Of a DNA stretch of 64,000 bases, positions 20,013 through 29,962 are shown piece after piece. The stretch is from TOLSYN sp963849065 (lineage in GTDB: Bacteria; Acidobacteriota; Terriglobia; Terriglobales; Acidobacteriaceae), in contig CAWKFM010000004.1 of the NCBI GenBank assembly GCA_963849065.1, positions 1 through 64,000 on the forward strand, read 5' to 3'. Position numbers and translations under genes: made by a program. Each line of letters starts with the position of its first letter. Within the stretch, counting starts at the first letter, position 1. Under the pieces are notes generated by a model, which was not told the DNA's origin, made no database searches, and worked only from the letters and a program-made list of their open reading frames with translations.

Positions 20013-20621
20013 ATGTTGAAAGTTGGTTTGACCGGAGGAATTGCTTGCGGCAAGACCACGGTGCTGGCGATGTTTGCCTCGCTCGGAGCGCATACCCTGC
20101 GCGCCGATGCCGTGGCCCACGCAATGATGGAGCCGGGCGAGGCCGTTTACGAGCGCATTGTAGAGGCTTTCGGCAATGGGGTTCTGGAGACTGATGGGTC
20201 GATTGCGCGGCCGAAGCTGGCGGCGGCGGCCTTCCCTCACCGCATCGGCGAGCTGAACGCCATCGTGCATCCGGCGGTGCTGGAATTTGAAGACGACTGG
20301 ATGCGACGGATGGGTGAGGCCGACCCCGAGAGCGTGGCCATCTGCGAGGCGGCGCTGCTGATTGAAGCCGGAGGCAGAGCGCGCTTCGACCGGTTGATTG
20401 TGGTGACCTGCACACTGGAGCAGAAGATTGAGCGCTTTGCGGCACGCACCAAGATGAGCCTGGAGGCGGCTGCCGTGGAAGTGCAGCGGCGGATGGCTTC
20501 ACAGATGGCGGAAGAGGAAAAAGCGAAGCTGGCCGACTACGTCATCGACAATAGCGGAAGTCACAAAGAGGCCGAAGAACAGGTGCAGGAGATCTGGCGG
20601 GAGCTGCGGCGCAAGGGATAG
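20013..20621 (+). CDS. coaE: Dephospho-CoA kinase
   Basis: CoaE phosphorylates dephospho-CoA in the last step of CoA synthesis. The 202-residue protein opens MLKVGLTGGIACGKTT with the P-loop GGIACGKT (8-15) and keeps the HP motif (NAIVHPAV) and the C-terminal DYVIDNSGS stretch. The ATG at 20013 is the family start although the ribosome binding site is weak; the frame to 19977 is not supported. It stands alone, divergent from the TlpA-like gene. Confidence 0.95.
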   Translation: MLKVGLTGGIACGKTTVLAMFASLGAHTLRADAVAHAMMEPGEAVYERIVEAFGNGVLETDGSIARPKLAAAAFPHRIGELNAIVHPAVLEFEDDWMRRMGEADPESVAICEAALLIEAGGRARFDRLIVVTCTLEQKIERFAARTKMSLEAAAVEVQRRMASQMAEEEKAKLADYVIDNSGSHKEAEEQVQEIWRELRRKG

Positions 20622-20645
20622 GCCGCTTGTTGCCGAAACCCGCTC

Positions 20646-20957
20646 TTATGCGAGAGCGGAAGACTTGCTCTTCCGCCGTGCTGCTTGGCGGATGTGAAGT
20701 ACTCGGACGCTTTGCCGCTTTTCGTCGACCTGATAGATCACCCGATAAACGTCAGGTTTCTTTCCATACAGCAGGTGCCGCAACTCTCGCTTACGCTTTG
20801 AGGATTCCGGGGCCACTGGACTGCGCATAGGATGGGTTTCCAGTGCAAGGATGGCATCCTGCAGACCGTTGTACCAACGCGCAGCAGATTCCGACTCCGC
20901 TGCGTTCCTTTCAAGATCGCGCGCCGCGCGGGCGGCCAACTCAACGAGGTATGCCAT
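20646..20957 (-). CDS. RelE/ParE superfamily toxin
   Basis: The 103-residue protein matches the plasmid-stabilisation (ParE/RelE) fold: an N-terminal two-helix segment (AARAARDLERNAAESESAARWYNGL) and then strands with LRHLLYGKKPDVYRVIYQVDEKRQSVRVLHIRQAAR. The C-terminal R-rich strand is where RelE-type toxins bind RNA. It overlaps the upstream antitoxin by 17 bp, so the pair is co-translated. Which target it has (gyrase for ParE, mRNA for RelE) cannot be told from sequence. Confidence 0.88.
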   Translation of the reverse strand: MAYLVELAARAARDLERNAAESESAARWYNGLQDAILALETHPMRSPVAPESSKRKRELRHLLYGKKPDVYRVIYQVDEKRQSVRVLHIRQAARRKSKSSALA

Positions 20958-21231
20958 GTTTGCGGCGAATCTCGTCGAAGGCTTCTCTCGCCGGGCGAGT
21001 GCGTCCGTACGCTACGTCATCAAGCCCCTGACGGATGCCCTCCTCTGCGTTGGCGCTGGCGGCGATATCAAGCAGGCGCTGATAGGCTTCGGCATCTTGC
21101 ACAATCGCCGCTGCCTTGCCCTTCACCGTAAGCACCACGGGGCGCTTACTCTTCTTGAGCTGTTTCATGAAGTCGCCGGAGCGGCGGCGGAAGGTGGTCA
21201 GCGATTGGATGTCCTTGGTGATGTCCAGCAT
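20941..21231 (-). CDS. Phd/YefM family antitoxin
   Basis: 96 residues with the YefM/Phd N-terminal DNA-binding fold (DIQSLTTFRRRSGDFMKQLKKSKRPVVLTVKGKAAAIVQDAEAYQRLLD) and a charged C-terminal tail that would wrap the toxin. It is first in the operon, the order usual for this family, with AGGAG 5-7 bp before the ATG. A candidate operator lies 17-34 bp upstream. Confidence 0.9.
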   Translation of the reverse strand: MLDITKDIQSLTTFRRRSGDFMKQLKKSKRPVVLTVKGKAAAIVQDAEAYQRLLDIAASANAEEGIRQGLDDVAYGRTRPAREAFDEIRRKHGIPR

Positions 21232-21247
21232 TGCCTGCTCCTATGAA

Positions 21248-21265
21248 GGCACCTTTCTAGGTGCT
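21248..21265. promoter_or_regulatory. Candidate operator upstream of the phd-relE pair
   Basis: GGCACCT-4-AGGTGCT is a 6/7-bp inverted repeat between a possible -10 (reverse-strand TATGCT near 21272) and the SD of the antitoxin. Autorepression by antitoxin-toxin complexes is known for this family. Confidence 0.4.
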
Positions 21266-21310
21266 GGTAGCATACTCCAGTTGAGTCGAGCAGGAAAGGC
21301 GACCTCACTC

Positions 21311-22422
21311 CTACAGCGTGCGTTTGAAGAGCGGCACGGAGATGGCCAGGCTGATGAAGCCGAAGAGAACGAGGTAGAGCAGATCGTGGGTGCAGGCGGC
21401 CCAGGATGCGTCCTTGAGCAGGGTTGCCTTGAGGCCGTCGACGGCGTAGCTGAACGGGTCTATGTAGGAGATGACGCGCAGCCATGGCGGAAAGGCTTGG
21501 ACCGGGTAGATGGCTCCGCTGGGGAAATACAGCAGAGTGTTGAGAATGCCGAACATGGCGCGCGGCACCAGGGGATCTTCCACCCGGACCATCAGCAGAA
21601 ACATCATGCCGTTAAAGGCGAACGAGGTGGCTGCGACCAGAAGGAACCATTGCAGGATGCGCATCGGCTGAAACGAGGAGCCCAGCCCGGCGATGAGCGA
21701 GCCCAGGATGACCAGGGTGACGCCGGCGAGGATGGCCTTGATAGCTCCGGCTATGTTCAGGCCCAGCACCATTTCCAGGCGCGTGATGGGCGTGACCAGG
21801 TAGCCTTCATGCACGCCGCGCGCCTTGTCGTCGATGTAGAGCATGCCGCCGCCGATCATGACCGAGACGAACATGGCCAAGGAGATGGCGCCGGGCAGCA
21901 GGTACTTCATGTATTCGATGTAGGGATAGAGTTCGACGATCTCCAGGGCAATGCTGTTGGTGATGCGCTGGGCGCTGGCGGCGGGCTGATTGAGCGAATC
22001 GACCAGCGACTTCATCTCATCTTCCATCGACGAGGACATGAACTGGTCGCTGTTATCGACGACCATGCCAAGCTGGGGATTGTCTCCCGCATAGAAGCGG
22101 CGCGAAAACTGCGCGGGAATGATCAGCGCGCCTTGCAGCTTTCCCTGGCGCACATCTTCGCGGGCGTGCACCTCGTCGGGGTACTCGACGGGAACGAAGG
22201 TGCGGATGTTGGCCTGCACCGAGCGGAAGGCTTCGATAATGCGCGCCGCCTGCGGACCATGGTCTTCATCCACGATGGCCACGCGGGCATCGCGAATCTT
22301 ACCCCCGAAGGCGTTGCCCAGAATGACGAGCTGCACCAGGGGAAAGATCATGGCGGTGACCATGAGAGTGGGCGAGCGGAAGAACTTGCGCATCTCGCGC
22401 TCGATGATGGCAAACATGCGGT

Positions 22423-22426
<4 letters not shown>
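21311..22426 (-). CDS. ABC-2 type transporter permease (YbhS/YhhJ-like)
   Basis: 371 residues: an N-terminal helix (about 20-40), an extracytoplasmic domain (about 45-170), then five C-terminal helices with the ABC-2 pattern (ITRLEMVLGLNIAGAIKAILAGV; LYFPSGAIYPVQAFPPWLRVISYIDPFSYAVDGLK). This is the membrane part of a drug- or lipid-export ABC system. It overlaps the ATPase by 4 bp. E. coli ybhGFSR has two permeases, whereas only one is seen here, so it probably acts as a homodimer. Confidence 0.9.
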
Positions 22427-23463
<1,037 letters not shown>

Positions 23464-23475
23464 GACAGGCTCCCT

Positions 23476-24531
23476 TTACTTAGCAGCGTGCGGCAGCAGG
23501 ACCTCGGCGGTCATGCCGGGAACGTAGGTCTCGCCCGGATTGGCGATCAGCAGTTTGAGGCGCACGGTGCGGATGTCGCGCTTGGTGCGGCTGTAATCGC
23601 GTTCGGTGGCAAAGTCGGCTTCGGTCTGCTTGGAGATGACCTGGCCGTTGATGATTTCGCCGGCAGGCATGCGCACCCGCAGAGTGTCACCCAGTTTTAC
23701 GGTCTGCTCCTCGGTCTCGGGAACCGCGGCATAGACCCAGGTCTGGGTGAGATCGACGAGGGTGACGATAGGCGTGCCGACGTTGACCACTTCGCCCTCG
23801 AGGGCGGCGCGTACGGTGACCACGCCATCCACCGGGGCGACGATGCGGGTGTAGCCGATGCGGACTTCGTCCTCGGCCAGCTTGGCTTGGTCAGAATCCA
23901 TCTGCCGCTGGACGGCGGCGACGTTGCTGAGCGCGGCGGCCGCCTGGTTGAGGTGCGCCTTCATGCTGAGCAGGGTTGCGCGGGCGGCGTTGACCTGGTC
24001 GCGGCTGGCGCGGACATGGGCCTGGTCGGCGGCCAGGGTCTGCTCGGCGCGGTCGCGGTCCTGCTGGCTGGAGACGCCCTGCTCGGCCAGGGCGACGGTG
24101 CGCGCGGTATCGAGCGCCTGCTGACGTTCGTTGGCTTCACTCTCCTGCAACGTGGCTTGGGCGGCCTTGAGAGAGGCTTCGGCGTTGGCCACCTGCGCCT
24201 CGGTGTCGCCGCGCGTGCTGGCGTAGGTGTCGCGGCTCTGGCGCACCTGCGCGCGGAGGCTGTCCATGTCGGCGCGGGCGGAGTTGGCCTCGTCGATGAG
24301 GTCCTGCTTGTCGATCTGCGCGATGAGGTCGCCCTGCTTGACCTTCTGGCCCTCGACTACGGCGAGTTGGGTAATGCGACCGGCAACCTTGCTGCTGACG
24401 ATGACCTGGTCGGCATCGACGGTGCCGATGAGAACCACCTGGCCGGTGCCGCGCGTGCTGTAGATATAGAAGCCGAGCGAGAGCAGAAAGACCAGTCCCA
24501 GCACGGCGAAGACGCGGTATTTAGGATTCAT
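23476..24531 (-). CDS. HlyD/EmrA-type membrane fusion protein (YbhG-like)
   Basis: 351 residues: one N-terminal membrane helix (about 8-26), a split lipoyl domain (about 40-75 and 215-255), a long coiled-coil hairpin of Gln/Ala-rich helices (about 78-205), and a beta-barrel ending in VPGMTAEVLLP. Such adaptors bridge an inner-membrane exporter and an outer-membrane channel. No outer-membrane factor gene lies in the cluster, so a TolC-like protein elsewhere is inferred. The repeated AQ/AA-rich coiled coil supports a periplasm-spanning role. Confidence 0.92.
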   Translation of the reverse strand: MNPKYRVFAVLGLVFLLSLGFYIYSTRGTGQVVLIGTVDADQVIVSSKVAGRITQLAVVEGQKVKQGDLIAQIDKQDLIDEANSARADMDSLRAQVRQSRDTYASTRGDTEAQVANAEASLKAAQATLQESEANERQQALDTARTVALAEQGVSSQQDRDRAEQTLAADQAHVRASRDQVNAARATLLSMKAHLNQAAAALSNVAAVQRQMDSDQAKLAEDEVRIGYTRIVAPVDGVVTVRAALEGEVVNVGTPIVTLVDLTQTWVYAAVPETEEQTVKLGDTLRVRMPAGEIINGQVISKQTEADFATERDYSRTKRDIRTVRLKLLIANPGETYVPGMTAEVLLPHAAK

Positions 24532-24585
24532 AGGCCGTTGGCCTTTCTTGCCCGGCTTGGGCCAGCAACGTATGGATTTCCGCCA

Positions 24586-25338
24586 TCATGATCTCACCTC
24601 ACTGGGTCCGTTCTGCGGCTTGCGCGGCAGAGCCGAGGGTGCCTCGGCGATTTTTTGGGCCAGGCTGATTCCGTGGCGGCGGTCGGTGAACAGCGAGGCG
24701 GCGATGAAATCCAGCGAGCTGGCGATGTGGGCGCGGCGGGCGCGGGGAGAAAACGGATCGGCGCCGCGCAGCGCACGCATGATGGGCGCCGAGATGAAAT
24801 AAAAAACGTTCATGCCGATGACCGCGCTCAGCGTGCCTGCTCCCTCGACCGGACGCAGCTCGCCCGAGGCGATGCCTTGCTTGACCACCCGCATGCCGGC
24901 TCGCTGCATGGGCAGGAAGTGCGCGGTGCTGATGTCCCGGAAGCCGCCGGAGGGTTCGCCGCGGCTGCCGGCGCAGGAAAGCTCCTGCTGAATGAGGCGC
25001 GGATAGTTGGGATGACGGACGAGATATTCAAAATGCGCGCGGGCAAAGCGGAGCAGCTTTTCGCCGGGCGACAGCGGGCTCTCCAGCACCGGCATCAGCT
25101 CTTCGGCAAAGCCGCTGAAGACGGCCTGCAGCGAGGCGGCGTAGAGGCTTTCCTTGTCCTTGAAGTAGTAGTAGAGCAGCGCCTTGTTGACTCCGGCGGC
25201 CTCGGCGATGGCGGCGGTACGGGCTCCGGCCACGCCCTGGGCGGCGAATTCGGCGACGGCCTGCTCCAGAATGGCGGAGCGGCTGGCCCCCGCGTTGCGC
25301 GGCCTTGCGCTTGCCGGTTTGGGAGTAGAGGCAACCAT
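24586..25338 (-). CDS. TetR/AcrR family regulator of the efflux operon
   Basis: The 250-residue protein has an N-terminal HTH (about 20-66: SRSAILEQAVAEFAAQGVAGARTAAIAEAAGVNKALLYYYFKDKESLY) and a ligand domain resembling CecR (YbiH) C-terminal domains. In E. coli CecR controls ybhGFSR, which has the same gene order as here. The gene is first in the operon and a palindromic operator sits 4 bp before its ATG, so it probably represses itself and the whole efflux operon. No clear SD is seen; the mRNA may be leaderless or nearly so. Confidence 0.9.
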   Translation of the reverse strand: MVASTPKPASARPRNAGASRSAILEQAVAEFAAQGVAGARTAAIAEAAGVNKALLYYYFKDKESLYAASLQAVFSGFAEELMPVLESPLSPGEKLLRFARAHFEYLVRHPNYPRLIQQELSCAGSRGEPSGGFRDISTAHFLPMQRAGMRVVKQGIASGELRPVEGAGTLSAVIGMNVFYFISAPIMRALRGADPFSPRARRAHIASSLDFIAASLFTDRRHGISLAQKIAEAPSALPRKPQNGPSEVRS

Positions 25339-25341
25339 AAT

Positions 25342-25359
25342 TAACTAACTGGTTAGTTA
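25342..25359. promoter_or_regulatory. TetR operator
   Basis: TAACTAAC-TG-GTTAGTTA is a perfect 8-bp palindrome with a 2-bp centre, 4 bp upstream of the TetR ATG. The size, symmetry and AT content are typical of TetR/CecR sites. It would cover the start region and block transcription initiation of the efflux operon. Confidence 0.82.
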
Positions 25360-25390
25360 GAATAGAACAGGCGGCAAGGAGATGCAAATG

Positions 25391-25445
25391 AAAAACAGGT
25401 TTCAAAGTGAAAGCGAACGGCTGTGGCTTTCACCTTGAAACCTGT
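25391..25445 (-). terminator. Rho-independent terminator of ddl
   Basis: A 19-bp stem with one mismatch (25395-25413 and 25427-25445, 13-nt loop) is followed on the reverse strand by five T residues. It ends the leftward ddl transcript before the TetR operon. Its stem is built from the GTTTCAAAG-type words that recur in other gaps here. Confidence 0.85.
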
Positions 25446-25467
25446 GAAACTTTGAACCCTGTTTCTT

Positions 25468-26655
25468 CTAGTCCTTGGTGTACTGGTTGCGCTTTTTGTC
25501 GGTGTGGCGCTCCAGCGCAAGCTGGATGAGGCGGTCGATGAGCGCGGGGTACTCGATGCCGGTGGCGGCCCACAGCTTGGGATACATGCTGATGGCCGTG
25601 AAGCCCGGCATGGTGTTTACTTCGTTCACGTAGAAATGCCCGCTGACCGGGTCCATCAGGAAATCGACACGCGCGAGGCCGGAGCACTCGACGCTCTGGA
25701 AGGCGCGGATGGCCATCTCCTGAACCTGGCGGACCTGGGTGTGATCGAGACGGGCGGGAATCAACAGCTCGGAGCCCGCGTCGATGTACTTGGCGTTGTA
25801 ATCGTAGAACTCCTTGGCGGGGATGATTTCGCCGCAGATGGAGGCGATGGGCTCGTCGTTGCCCAGCACGGCACACTCGATTTCGCGGGCCTTGTTGCGC
25901 TTGCCGCCGACGCCCTGTTCGATGACGATCTTGCGGTCGAAGCGGGCGGCTTCGTTCATGGCCGCCGGAAGCTCGCTGGCATCGTGCGCCTTGCTGATGC
26001 CCACGGAGCTGCCCAGATTGGCGGGCTTGACGAAGACAGGATACTTGAGCGCCGAGTCCACGGCTTTTTCGATCTTCTTGGGCTGGCGCTCCCACTCCGA
26101 GCGCAGGACGGTGAGGTGCTTGACCAGGGGCAGACGCGAGTCGGCAAAGAGCCGCTTCATAATGTCTTTGTCCATGCCGGCGGCCGAGCCCAGCACGCCC
26201 GAGCCCACGTAGGCGATGTCGGCCAGTTCCAGCAGGCCCTGCATGGTGCCGTCTTCGCCAAAGGTGCCGTGCAGCACGGGGAAAATAACATCGACATGGA
26301 TGCCTTGTGCGGCGTGATTGCGCGGCGTCTCAAAGGGAACGATGGAATCGTTGGAAGGAACCGGCGGCACGAGCACGGCTTCGCCCTTGGCCAGCACCGC
26401 GGCCGACGAGGTGGCGGCGGGATCGCCCGCGCGCAGGCTCTTGTTTCGCGGAGCTTCGACGAACTCTCCCTTGATGAGCTTTTCGGCGTGCAGGTCGGTG
26501 AGCCAGAGTCCCTGCTTGGTGATGCCGATGGGCACCACCTCGTACTTGCTGCGATCCATGGCCTGCATGACCGAGGCGGCCGACAACAGAGAGACTTCAT
26601 GCTCGCCGCTGCGCCCGCCAAAGAGCACACCGACACGGAGTTTTTTTGCCGTCAT
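25468..26655 (-). CDS. ddl: D-alanine--D-alanine ligase
   Basis: Ddl joins two D-Ala for peptidoglycan precursors. The 395-residue protein has GGRSGEHEVSLLSA (13-26), the LHGTFGEDGTMQG loop (about 129-140), the ATP-grasp VFVKPANLGSSVGI, and the omega-loop EFYDYNAKY. Its Tyr290 (AKY) is the residue that favours D-Ala-D-Ala; D-Ala-D-Lac ligases carry Phe there, so this enzyme should make normal precursors. C-terminal VNEVNTMPGFT is intact. It is monocistronic with its own promoter and terminator. Confidence 0.96.
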   Translation of the reverse strand: MTAKKLRVGVLFGGRSGEHEVSLLSAASVMQAMDRSKYEVVPIGITKQGLWLTDLHAEKLIKGEFVEAPRNKSLRAGDPAATSSAAVLAKGEAVLVPPVPSNDSIVPFETPRNHAAQGIHVDVIFPVLHGTFGEDGTMQGLLELADIAYVGSGVLGSAAGMDKDIMKRLFADSRLPLVKHLTVLRSEWERQPKKIEKAVDSALKYPVFVKPANLGSSVGISKAHDASELPAAMNEAARFDRKIVIEQGVGGKRNKAREIECAVLGNDEPIASICGEIIPAKEFYDYNAKYIDAGSELLIPARLDHTQVRQVQEMAIRAFQSVECSGLARVDFLMDPVSGHFYVNEVNTMPGFTAISMYPKLWAATGIEYPALIDRLIQLALERHTDKKRNQYTKD

Positions 26656-26686
26656 AGAGGTAGGGCTTCCTTAATCGACTTCTATG

Positions 26687-26692
26687 ATTATA
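26687..26692 (-). promoter_or_regulatory. -10 element of the ddl promoter
   Basis: A perfect TATAAT on the reverse strand lies 32-37 bp before the ddl start; the start point would be near 26680. The best -35 (TCTGCA, 17-bp spacer) is poor. AAGGA follows in the short leader. Confidence 0.55.
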
Positions 26693-26833
26693 AGGGTTCG
26701 GCGGAAACGTGCAGAGACCACAGGAAAAATGGCGCAGCGTGAGAGCGACATCCGCGCTCGAAACATGAACCGTGGAATGAAAAGAAACGTGTTCAGGGAG
26801 ACTGTTGCACCAAATTAAAATGCTTGCCTATGT

Positions 26834-26849
26834 GTACCTTTTAAAGTAC
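26834..26849. promoter_or_regulatory. Candidate operator of the Gp49-like/XRE toxin-antitoxin operon
   Basis: GTAC-8-GTAC around a TTTAAA-like centre (12 of 16 positions symmetric), ending 7 bp before the toxin ATG. It sits in the TTGCCT... promoter region. The XRE antitoxin is the likely binder. Confidence 0.35.
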
Positions 26850-26856
26850 GGTATCG

Positions 26857-27219
26857 ATGGCCAAGACGCCGAATGGCAGAAGACCACAGCCGCAAAAAAT
26901 CCCGGTGGTTTTCTACCGCTCACGGTCGGGAGGCGAACCTGTCCGCGAGTGGCTGAAGGAGTTGTCGGAAGCGGAACGCCAGACCATAGGGAAAGACCTG
27001 TTGCGGGCTCAGTGGCGCTGGCCGGTCGGGATGCCGCTTTGCCGGCCGTTGGGAAGCGGCCTCTGGGAGATCCGGACGGAGCTGCCGACGAAACGGACGG
27101 CGCGCGTGCTGCTCTGCCTTTACCGCGAACACCTCGTCGCGCTGCACGGGTTTATCAAGAAGACGCGCAAGACGCCGGAGGATGATTTGCACTGGCGCGG
27201 AAGCGTCAAAAGGAGTTAG
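26857..27219 (+). CDS. Phage-derived Gp49-like (DUF891/HigB-type) toxin
   Basis: The 120-residue protein has the family pattern IPVVFYRSRSGGEPVREWLKELSEAERQTIGKDL, a mid-region RPLGSGLWEIRTELPTKRTARVLLCLYREHLVALHGFIKKT and a basic tail, as in RelE-fold mRNA interferases of the HigB2 type. The toxin comes first and the antitoxin follows 4 bp later, the usual HigBA order. Its ribosome binding site is weak while that of the antitoxin is strong, which would favour antitoxin excess. Confidence 0.9.
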   Translation: MAKTPNGRRPQPQKIPVVFYRSRSGGEPVREWLKELSEAERQTIGKDLLRAQWRWPVGMPLCRPLGSGLWEIRTELPTKRTARVLLCLYREHLVALHGFIKKTRKTPEDDLHWRGSVKRS

Positions 27220-27223
27220 AGCG

Positions 27224-27502
27224 ATGAGCAAAAAACATATGGGTTCCAGCATCGACGATCTCCTCAGAGAAGAGGGCATCTTTGAAGAGACGCAGGCGCA
27301 GGCGATCAAGGAGGTCGTCGCGTGGCAACTCGCCGAGGCGATGAAGAAAAAGAAAATCTCCAAGAACAAGATGGCTGCGATGCTCAAGACCAGCCGCACC
27401 CAAGTGGACCGTCTGCTCGACCCGAAAAACGACATCACGCTATCAAGCCTGCAGCGCGCTGCGGCGATCGTCGGCCGCCGCGTCATGATCGAGTTGGTGT
27501 AG
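27224..27502 (+). CDS. XRE-family antitoxin (HigA2-like)
   Basis: 92 residues with an HTH (about 44-82: MKKKKISKNKMAAMLKTSRTQVDRLLDPKN) followed by a short C-terminal strand (RRVMIELV), as in HigA2/COG5606 antitoxins. The ATG at 27224 has AAAAGGAG upstream, which decides this start over 27182. It neutralises the upstream toxin and probably represses the operon. Confidence 0.9.
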   Translation: MSKKHMGSSIDDLLREEGIFEETQAQAIKEVVAWQLAEAMKKKKISKNKMAAMLKTSRTQVDRLLDPKNDITLSSLQRAAAIVGRRVMIELV

Positions 27503-27527
27503 ACGTAAACCTGGAAGACGCGAAGCC

Positions 27528-28475
27528 CTACAGGATCTTCTTTCCGAATGCTGAACTGGCCAGTTCAACTGCGAGCTCGGCGGTGCGGTTGTATTCGTCG
27601 ATGACTGGGTTGACTTCGACGATATCCATGCTGGTCATGCGGCCGTGGTCGGCGATGATTTCCATGGCGAGGTGGGCCTCGCGGTAGGTGGCGCCGCCGG
27701 GGACTCGGGTGCCAACGCCGGGGGCGTCTTCGGGATCGACCCAGTCCATGTCTAGGGAGATGTGATATCCCACGGTGCCGCGTCCGGCCATGCGCAGGGC
27801 CTCTTCCATCACGGTGCGCATGCCGCGCTCGTCGATGTCTCGCATGGTGAAGACGCCGATGCCGGCGCGGCGGATGTTTTCCTTTTCGGCCATGTCCACG
27901 TCGCGGATACCGACAAGCACGCAGTTCTCCGGGAGCACTTTGGGCGACCAGCCGTAGAGCTGGGCCAGGGGATCGAGGCCATTGAGTCCCATGATGGCGG
28001 CCAGCGGCATGCCGTGCACGTTGCCTGAAAGAGAAGTCTCCGGTGTGTTGATATCGGAGTGGGCGTCGATCCAGATGAGGCCGAGGTGCAGGCCCTCGCG
28101 GCGATAGTATTCGGCGACTCCGCTGACTGAGCCGGCCGCCAGGGAGTGATCGCCGCCGATAGACAGCGGAGTTTTCTCCTGCTCCAGGGTGTGCAGAACC
28201 TCGTCGGCCAGGCTGGTGCAGGTTGCGGTGATTTCGCGCAGGTAGCGCGAGTGCTCGTCGCCGCAGTTCTTCTGCTCGGGGAGTGTTACGGCGATGTTTC
28301 CCGAGTCCTCGACGGCGTGGCCCAGTGCCTCCAACTTGGCATCCAAGCCGGCCACGCGCACCGCCGAAGGGCCCATGTCCACGCCGCGGCGCCGCTGGCC
28401 CAGGTCGAGCGGCACGCCGATGACTCGGATACTTTTCTTCATGATGCCGGGAAACGATGCGGGAACACTGTTCAT
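27528..28475 (-). CDS. rocF: Arginase
   Basis: Arginase hydrolyses arginine to ornithine and urea. The 315-residue sequence carries the manganese motifs GGDHS, DAHSD and SLDMDWVDP, plus the GVGTRVPGG substrate loop, so it is an arginase/agmatinase family enzyme, with the N-terminus (IGVPLDLGQRRRGVDMGPSAVR) typical of true arginases. The ATG at 28475 has an AGAGGG upstream; later ATG at 28442 is the alternative. It ends 25 bp from the convergent antitoxin gene, and asnS lies 85 bp upstream on the same strand. Confidence 0.93.
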   Translation of the reverse strand: MNSVPASFPGIMKKSIRVIGVPLDLGQRRRGVDMGPSAVRVAGLDAKLEALGHAVEDSGNIAVTLPEQKNCGDEHSRYLREITATCTSLADEVLHTLEQEKTPLSIGGDHSLAAGSVSGVAEYYRREGLHLGLIWIDAHSDINTPETSLSGNVHGMPLAAIMGLNGLDPLAQLYGWSPKVLPENCVLVGIRDVDMAEKENIRRAGIGVFTMRDIDERGMRTVMEEALRMAGRGTVGYHISLDMDWVDPEDAPGVGTRVPGGATYREAHLAMEIIADHGRMTSMDIVEVNPVIDEYNRTAELAVELASSAFGKKIL

Positions 28476-28560
28476 GCCAAGATCCCTCTGGGTTGGATGC
28501 TCTGTGATCTCTGCCCGCACCGGATCTGCGTCTTTGCGTCTTAAGGGATATATGTTTGTG

Positions 28561-29883
28561 TTAGGGATACATGCGGTTCAACATGCGCGGGAAGGGGATG
28601 GTCTCGCGCACGTGGTCGAGCTTGCAGATCCAGGCCACGGCGCGCTCCAGGCCCATGCCGAAGCCCGCGTGCGGCACTCCTCCATAGCGGCGCAGGTCCA
28701 GATACCACTGGAACGCATCTTCCGGGAGACCGTGCTGCTGAATGCGCAGCAGGAGGCGCTCGTAGGAGCTCATGCGCTGTGAGCCGCCGATGATCTCGCC
28801 GTATCCCTCCGGGGCGAGCACGTCCACGCACAGGGCCTTTGTGGGGTCGGCCGGGTCGGGCTCCATGTAAAAGGCCTTCACTGCCGCAGGATAGCGGTGG
28901 ATCATCACCGGACGGTCAAAGCGGGACGAAAGGTAGGTTTCATCGGGCGAGCCAAAATCGTTGCCGTATTCGAACTTCGCCTCCAGCTCACCGGCGGCGA
29001 AGCCTTCGTCCAGCAGCTTGGCCGCTTGGTCGTAGGAAAGGCGCGGAAACGGCGCCTGGATATTTTCCAGCGGCGCGAGGTCGCGGCCGATGACGCCCAA
29101 CTCATGCCGCCGCGTCTCCAGCACCCGCCCGACGATGAAGGTGATGAACTCTTCGGCGAGGGTCATGACGTCGTCCAAGGTGGCGTAGGCCAACTCGGGC
29201 TCGATCATCCAGAACTCGGTGAGGTGGCGGCGGGTCTTGGATTTTTCCGCCCGGAAGGTGGGACCGAAGCTGTAGACCTTGCCCAGGGCCATCGCCGCCG
29301 CTTCCATGTAGAGCTGGCCCGACTGGGTAAGGTAGGCCTGCTCGTCAAAGTAGTTGACCGGGAATAGCGTGCTGGTGCCCTCGCAGGCCGCCGGGGTGAG
29401 AATGGGCGGATCGGTGCGGGTAAAGCCGCGCTGGTCGAAGAAGTCATGCATGGCGCGTTCGACCGTGGAGCGGATGCGCAGGATGGCCACCTGACGCGTG
29501 GAGCGCAGCCAGAGATGGCGGTGCTCCATGAGGAACTCGACGCCGTGGTCTTTGAGCGAGATCGGGTAGGGCGTGTCGTCGGAGACGCGCTGCACGACTT
29601 CCACGGACGCCAGATCCAGCTCATAGCCGCCGGGGGCGCGTTTGTCGGCCCGCACCTTGCCGTGGACGATGACGCTGGACTCCTGGGTGAGCCCTTTGAC
29701 GGTCTCGAAGATCTCCGGGGACACGGCGTTTTTGGCCATTACGCCCTGCACCACGCCGCTGCCGTCGCGGAAGATGGGAAACAGCAGCTTGCCGCTTTCG
29801 CGCAGATTGTAGAGCCAGCCGCGCAGGGTTACATCCTGGCCTTCGAACTCGCCAAGATGTTCAATCGTCGTCATGGACGCCAT
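28561..29883 (-). CDS. asnS: Asparaginyl-tRNA synthetase
   Basis: AsnRS charges tRNA-Asn. The 440-residue class II synthetase has an N-terminal OB-fold (about 10-100), motif 2 (GPTFRAEKSKTRRHLTEFWMIEPE) and motif 3 (GFGMGLERAVAWI) near the end. The RAEKSKTRRHLTEFWM form is typical of AsnRS rather than AspRS. The ATG at 29883 has AGGA 7 bp upstream and is preferred to the one at 29874. The presence of AsnRS shows that Asn-tRNA can be made directly. Confidence 0.95.
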   Translation of the reverse strand: MASMTTIEHLGEFEGQDVTLRGWLYNLRESGKLLFPIFRDGSGVVQGVMAKNAVSPEIFETVKGLTQESSVIVHGKVRADKRAPGGYELDLASVEVVQRVSDDTPYPISLKDHGVEFLMEHRHLWLRSTRQVAILRIRSTVERAMHDFFDQRGFTRTDPPILTPAACEGTSTLFPVNYFDEQAYLTQSGQLYMEAAAMALGKVYSFGPTFRAEKSKTRRHLTEFWMIEPELAYATLDDVMTLAEEFITFIVGRVLETRRHELGVIGRDLAPLENIQAPFPRLSYDQAAKLLDEGFAAGELEAKFEYGNDFGSPDETYLSSRFDRPVMIHRYPAAVKAFYMEPDPADPTKALCVDVLAPEGYGEIIGGSQRMSSYERLLLRIQQHGLPEDAFQWYLDLRRYGGVPHAGFGMGLERAVAWICKLDHVRETIPFPRMLNRMYP

Positions 29884-29962
29884 AGGTCTTCCTGACTGGA
29901 GCGGTTTCCCGAGAAGCCATGTCCTCTCGAAGTCGTGCCCTGCCGTTGCAGCTCGCCTGGGC

